This document shows, piece after piece, positions 59,123 to 64,000 of a stretch of DNA of 64,000 nt. Source of the stretch: Liolophura sinensis (lineage: Eukaryota > Mollusca > Polyplacophora > Chitonida > Chitonidae); contig NC_088295.1 in assembly GCF_032854445.1 (NCBI RefSeq), forward strand, positions 32,210,510 to 32,274,509, given 5' to 3'. Numbering within the stretch: position 1 is the first letter of the stretch; each line of letters begins with the position of its first letter. The translations under genes were made by a program, and so were the position numbers. Below the pieces are notes generated by a model, which was given only the letters and a program-made list of their open reading frames with translations, did no database searches and was not told where the DNA came from.

Positions 59123-62100
59123 ACTATGGACTGATTATTCGTAAATGCTGCTGCATTCTGACTCATGAAATACCCGTTCCCAAATATTCTTCCGTCATCA
59201 GGTGAACTTGTTTGCCTCTGCCATGTTCTACATAAGTAGGTGTGTTTGTCTTTAGAATTAGTTAAATGTTTACTCCGATAAGCAGATGTGGTATTTTTAT
59301 ATCTTGTTACGCAATGATATGTTATATTTACAAAAGGTTTGATAAACCGTGTCTTAAAAAAATGTTGTCAGATTTTTTAGCGCAATACATATGACCTTAA
59401 TAATAAATCTGAACAGGAGTATGTGTAATTATAAATTGAGATTTGATATTATATTCGTGTACAATAGGAAGAAGCTCAACATTTTCCTTCATTGTAGACA
59501 ATGTGTTGCTTGTAGAGCAAACCAGACTAAAGTCAGTTTACAGTGATCGGTAAAACACGCACAGTGTCTTGGATATAATGTTTTGTTAAGGCAGCATCAT
59601 AAAGCACTTTAATCAGTTTACGAAATTTAACTATAGCTTACAATTACGTCAATCTGCATTGTGTTCATCGGGATCTGACTGGCAGTGTGAACCTGAGTCA
59701 AAAACACCGCGACTGCAATGCTTACCTGGCTAGCAATGTGAACTTGAAATGAAGTGAATCTGGTTTCCAATTACGTGAACCTGGTTTCCTTATCGCAACG
59801 TTAAAATTGGCATACATGTCGACTGCTTTCGTATATCTTTTTGTTTATAGTGTTAGTACACCTGACTACAGTGTTGGCAACAACACTATTACAGCGTAGG
59901 TATCTATGGTTACTTCGTTGGTACCCTTGATTACAGCATAGTATACCTTATAAAACATTAAAAAGTGATCACGGCATCAGGTCTACAAATTATTACAGTA
60001 TGCTTATACACCTGATTAGAGTGTTGGTCCAGCTGATTACAGTATGTTGGTACACAAGATTACAGCGTGTTGACATACCTGATTACTGCTTTGATACACC
60101 TGATTGCAGTATGATGGTACACCTGATTACGGCTTTGGTACACCTGATTACACAGTGTTGACAAACCTGATTACAGCTTTGGTACACCTGATTCCAGTAT
60201 GTTGGTAGCCCTGATTACAGAGCGTTGACATACCTTATTACAGCTTTTGCACACCTGATTGCAGTGTGTTGGTACACCTGATTATAGCTTTGGTACACCT
60301 AATTACAATGTTGACGTTACAGCATATTGGTGCACGTCTGCGTCTTGTAGCATGAGGGTCAAAGTATATTTAAACCCCAAGCACTCACTCACTCACTCAG
60401 AGTATATTTAAGGTATTTCAAGTTACCGATGTGGAATTTAAATCATGAAATCATCGTAAAAATGTCGTTAGCACAAACACGTTTGAGAGTTCAACGAAAC
60501 TGATTGAAACAGAAAAGATAAACTGTGATAATCTTTCACATCATCAGGGCTCGAATCTCCTTTGCTCTGCAACTTTTTTCCAGTCATAAAGTTTATGCAG
60601 ATGCAATAGCTGATGACCTGCAATTTTTACCTGCAACATGGCCTGCCAATTTAGGAGTTCAATTAAATTAAACCTTGAGGCCTGTTTTCAACAACTTTCT
60701 GATATTTGCCTCCCTGAACGTTTAATCATTGAATTTCAAAATCCAGTCGGTCCATAACGAAATCGGCTTTCAAATTCACTCTAAAGCAGGAGAGAACAGG
60801 AAATTTATTATCACCTCTGCGAGAGTAAATCCAATCCCGAGTGGAAATGGTTCAGCTTGAACACGGACGGAGATGTTAATAATACCCACTGACGCTTGTA
60901 AATAGCGCGCTGCTCAACAGTTCAGTACGTTTGACATGGCTTGCAGCTGTTTACACAAGGCGAAAGTAATCATCTCAGGTCAGGTGACGTAATGCAACAG
61001 CTTCGCTTTCGACGGCGCTGTTGTTAAAAGTATGGCGCCCAAGTCTGTTAGAGATGTAAGCACAACGGCGGCAGTAGGTACATCTCTATTTTAGAATGCA
61101 CACATTAGCAGACAACTGAAGGGAGATAATTTTGTTCTTAAGTAGCTTTCAGCACAGAGTTGTCTCTTGAGACATCTCTCTGTGGTTTTCAACGGCCGCG
61201 AGTGGTGTTCCTTCGTTTTCGGTGAATAATAAATTCGTTGTATCTTTATCACGCGGCCATAAATCAGAAAGCAGAACTTAGAGTTGTCCATACATTGGCG
61301 TCTCATGCTAGGCCTGCGATTTTATTTGTTCATTTTTTTGGGGGGGGGGAGGTTTTGGTTTGGCAGGCCGGTTTTAAGTTGGCCTGATATGGCAAATTTT
61401 CGACCCCCATTTCGAGCCCTGCATCATATGATGTGTACAAGATAGGGATAACTCCGATTAATTAAGGTCTTCAAGGTCTTTCGGTCTGTAAAGGGAAACA
61501 GTGGAAAACTCTTGCAGACATGAACTGGAGCAAACATTCCTGAACATGACACTGATGTGGAGCTTATACATTTCCTCTAATTTCGATCCTGGTAGAATAA
61601 TGAGGGCACAGTATTCTTTTCCATCAAAGAGGATCTACGCAGCCTGTCCCTAGGTCATTTTGAGCCTTGGGGTACTGTAGAGGCGAGGGGTAGCAGTGGC
61701 ATAAGGTGGACGAATTTGCCAAATGTGTTATTGCTGACATACACAAACGTGTGCGCCACTCTGTATATGCAGAATCAAGACACTATGCATAGGTTGTAAG
61801 TGTTAAAACCAACTATATATTGTACAATTTCTACTTAACGGTTATTTTGGCTTTCTCTTCGATCGTACGTCTGTCAGCAATCAGTGGATGGCCGTGGGCT
61901 TCCTGTGTGTTCTGTCCAGTTTCTCTCCACTATAATGCTGTCCGCCTTAGTATAAGTGAAATAGTGTTGAGTATACGGGGCAAAATCCCAATCAAATAAA
62001 TAAATATAACATAATGCGGGGAAGTGTAAAAGTTTGTGATTCTTTCATCATCATGAACACAAAAAACGGTAAACAGTACAGGCTAAAAAGATAACATAAG

Positions 62101-63750
62101 CTTGACCTGTATTTCAACTCCTTTGCTGGCACCGTAAACATTTGGACCTTGCCAGTAAACACTGGTAAAAGTCAACTTACGAGCAAGTTACTAATTTTCC
62201 CCACGTTTCTGTAGTAACCCGGTTATGTCGAAATGCGAGTAGACAATCTCAGAATAGAACGGATTCCCGTGAACTATATTCGCATCCTGTACTCCTCGCT
62301 TTGTTTACATCCACAGAGAAGGTGTGTCATTCTAATGAAGAAAAGCGCTTAGCTGATTGGTGACACGTCATGAATTGGGTTAATTTGGCGAAAATCCACG
62401 CTGTTACCAGTTTACACCAGTTTTCGCAGGCAGCCATGTAAAGGTAGTGAGCAGGGAACGCTAGGTGACAGTAAGGGCTAAATTTACTCGAAATACTAAA
62501 ATGAGTAATAGTAGAATTGTGTACCAGCTAAATCATATATGTGTATATATGTAGTTGTTTTATGTGTGTATTTATTGCACATCTCTAAGTTGGTGTACAA
62601 TATTAATGATAAAAACAACACATATGGGCCGAAGCCGAGATTTTCCAACAGCCTGGGGGGTCATACAAATAGGCATATGTAGAGCAGTAGGTCAAAACAT
62701 GAAAGACCCATAACACTGGAATACATACGGTATAAAATTCGCACTGCGGTCAACAACATTAAAGAAGCATTACGTTCAAAAAAGGAACGTGCTATCGCCT
62801 GGAGGTACAGATAGGCTCTGCCAAGGCAAAATATGCCCTAATTTACCTGCCAAGAAGAGAAATGCTTATATACTTAAGATAGAAGGAAGGTATAATCAAC
62901 AAATAAACGTTTTTGCATAGTTCATATAGGCCATTTACGTGTCTAATGAAAAGTGGGCGAATACTGCATGTGCAGCTGAGGGACACTGGTAGGATGAATA
63001 AATTGGACAGTGTCTGGATTGAATAATTAATTAGTATTTCATTCAGTTATCCAGTCTATGATTAAGTCAACCAATAATATCTCTCAGTCTGAGCTTAGAT
63101 TGTTTGACTCCAGGTGAAGATATAATGCTTGCAGCTGCTTAATAAATGATGCAACTCACTGCGCATCTGTGGAATTCCACATTACAAGTTATAGCGCTTG
63201 GTGAATATTGTTTATAAACAATGACAGTAATATTGGCTGGAAATTGTTAGTGTATGTACATGTATAACAAGGTCGTGGTCTGGCATGTATATATAACCTA
63301 AGGCTGTGTAAATAACGTGAGTCTGGTAGATGATAAACTTTCCCTCTGTTAACTGGCAATGAACAGAACAGCTTCAAACTGGTATGAACCAGTGGGGTAC
63401 TTTGCTTAGCGAGCTGGAGCTACCCATTCCATTTTGCGGGGGGCACACTCAGTTCCTGGTCGGCAGATTCTGATAAAACTGAATTTTTCCTGGAAATGCA
63501 GTTATTTTTTTACCCTATAATGTGACTTGAAATTAGTCCGGGAAAATTACTATATGTAAAACCGCAAACTAGGACACTCTCTGAACTCATCCTTGGCGCA
63601 GACGAAAAGGCTTGTCTTCCCTTTAATGCCAGACAAGTCAGAGACTTGTAAACCTAGGCACGATCCCGAATACACATAACCTACAACGGTGCGGTGTACG
63701 TGTACTTTAGGAGGAAGAAGTCGGTTAATGTTAGTGTTTTGTAAGTCAAG
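59123..63750. repeat. Duplicated downstream unit 3 of the GH31 cluster
   Basis: Same order as units 1 and 2, but with a shortened 21-bp array joined to the 22-bp array at about 59,788. It lacks roughly 950 bp at about 60,850 and carries about 1 kb of extra sequence at about 62,175-63,160. The 22-bp array is at 59,845-60,310. Confidence 0.85.
61868..62006 (+). repeat. SINE 3' part (MetaSINE-like), unit 3
   Basis: Counterpart of the SINE at 46,994-47,134: 'gtctgtcagcaatcagtgga' with a tail 'caatcaaataaataaat'. Confidence 0.75.
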
Positions 63751-64000
63751 GGACTATGCGACTAACAGAGTGAAAAACGCTGGTCTCCCCAGTCACTGCA
63801 TTGTTACCGAGGCCTTACCTTAGTTACGATGTGTTAAGCCGATACAGGTTATCTACATGTGCTTCAGTGTATTAGATCTACCTTCTGGTCGTTCAGAGCA
63901 AAGCAATAATTGTGCTATTCTGTGAACGTGTGAAGATATTGATGTGGTGTTCTATAAGGAGAGCAGAAAATGAGTGCGTTCTTATGCAAGTTTGACGAAG
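63751..64000 (+). other. Leader and first codons of another GH31 copy (F), cut by the window end
   Basis: Closely matches the leader of copy C (39,652-39,908). ATG at 63970-63972 begins MSAFLCKFDE, parallel to MSAFFCKFDE of copy C. The array therefore continues beyond the window. Confidence 0.8.

Overview
This is a window of animal nuclear DNA: AT-rich, with GT-AG introns, many short interspersed repeats, and one 200-N assembly gap. The SINE families (tRNA-like heads; tails reading 'cggcgtaaaacaccaatc' followed by AAATAAATAAAT), the abundance of TACATGTA-like octamers, a Polinton and the gene content suggest a marine lophotrochozoan, most likely a bivalve or a relative. Species cannot be named from the sequence alone.

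Region 1 (about 4.5-18.7 kb, + strand) is one intact host gene: a mitochondrial glutamate carrier (SLC25A22/GC1 type). Its nine coding exons can be joined at the base level to give 331 residues with all three carrier repeats. Between exons 6 and 8 are two homologous exons of exactly 103 nt (7a and 7b). They share splice phases, are 41% identical, and must be used one at a time to keep the frame. This mutually exclusive pair swaps transmembrane helix 5 and the third carrier motif, and it is the most interesting functional signal here.

Region 2 (about 18.7-29.5 kb) is intergenic. It holds several SINE copies, a large inverted repeat (about 23.0-24.4 kb) and a 57-64 bp minisatellite (25.1-25.6 kb). 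No gene was found.

Region 3 (29.5-64.0 kb) is a tandem array of paralogues of a family 31 glycoside hydrolase of the MYORG type, embedded in large duplicated units. Copy A is a pseudogene followed by a LINE reverse transcriptase fragment. Copy B (32.6-34.8 kb) is nearly complete and keeps both catalytic aspartates. Copy C (39.9-42.1 kb) is full length but carries several one-base homopolymer length changes. C' (42.15-42.83 kb) is an extra 3' end of mixed B/C type. Copy D (48.0-48.9 and 58.1-59.1 kb) is rearranged, split by a degraded Polinton, and has lost the acid/base aspartate. Copy F starts at the very end of the window. Each unit carries the same downstream arrays (a 21-bp repeat, then a roughly 22-bp 'ggtacacctgattacag' repeat), a nearly invariant block of about 450 bp, and a common leader.

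The Polinton fossil (48,866-58,090) has terminal inverted repeats, a near-perfect 6-bp target duplication, and degraded integrase, packaging ATPase, capsid-related and family B DNA polymerase regions. A second retroelement fragment is nested in it. No tRNA, rRNA or CRISPR locus was found.
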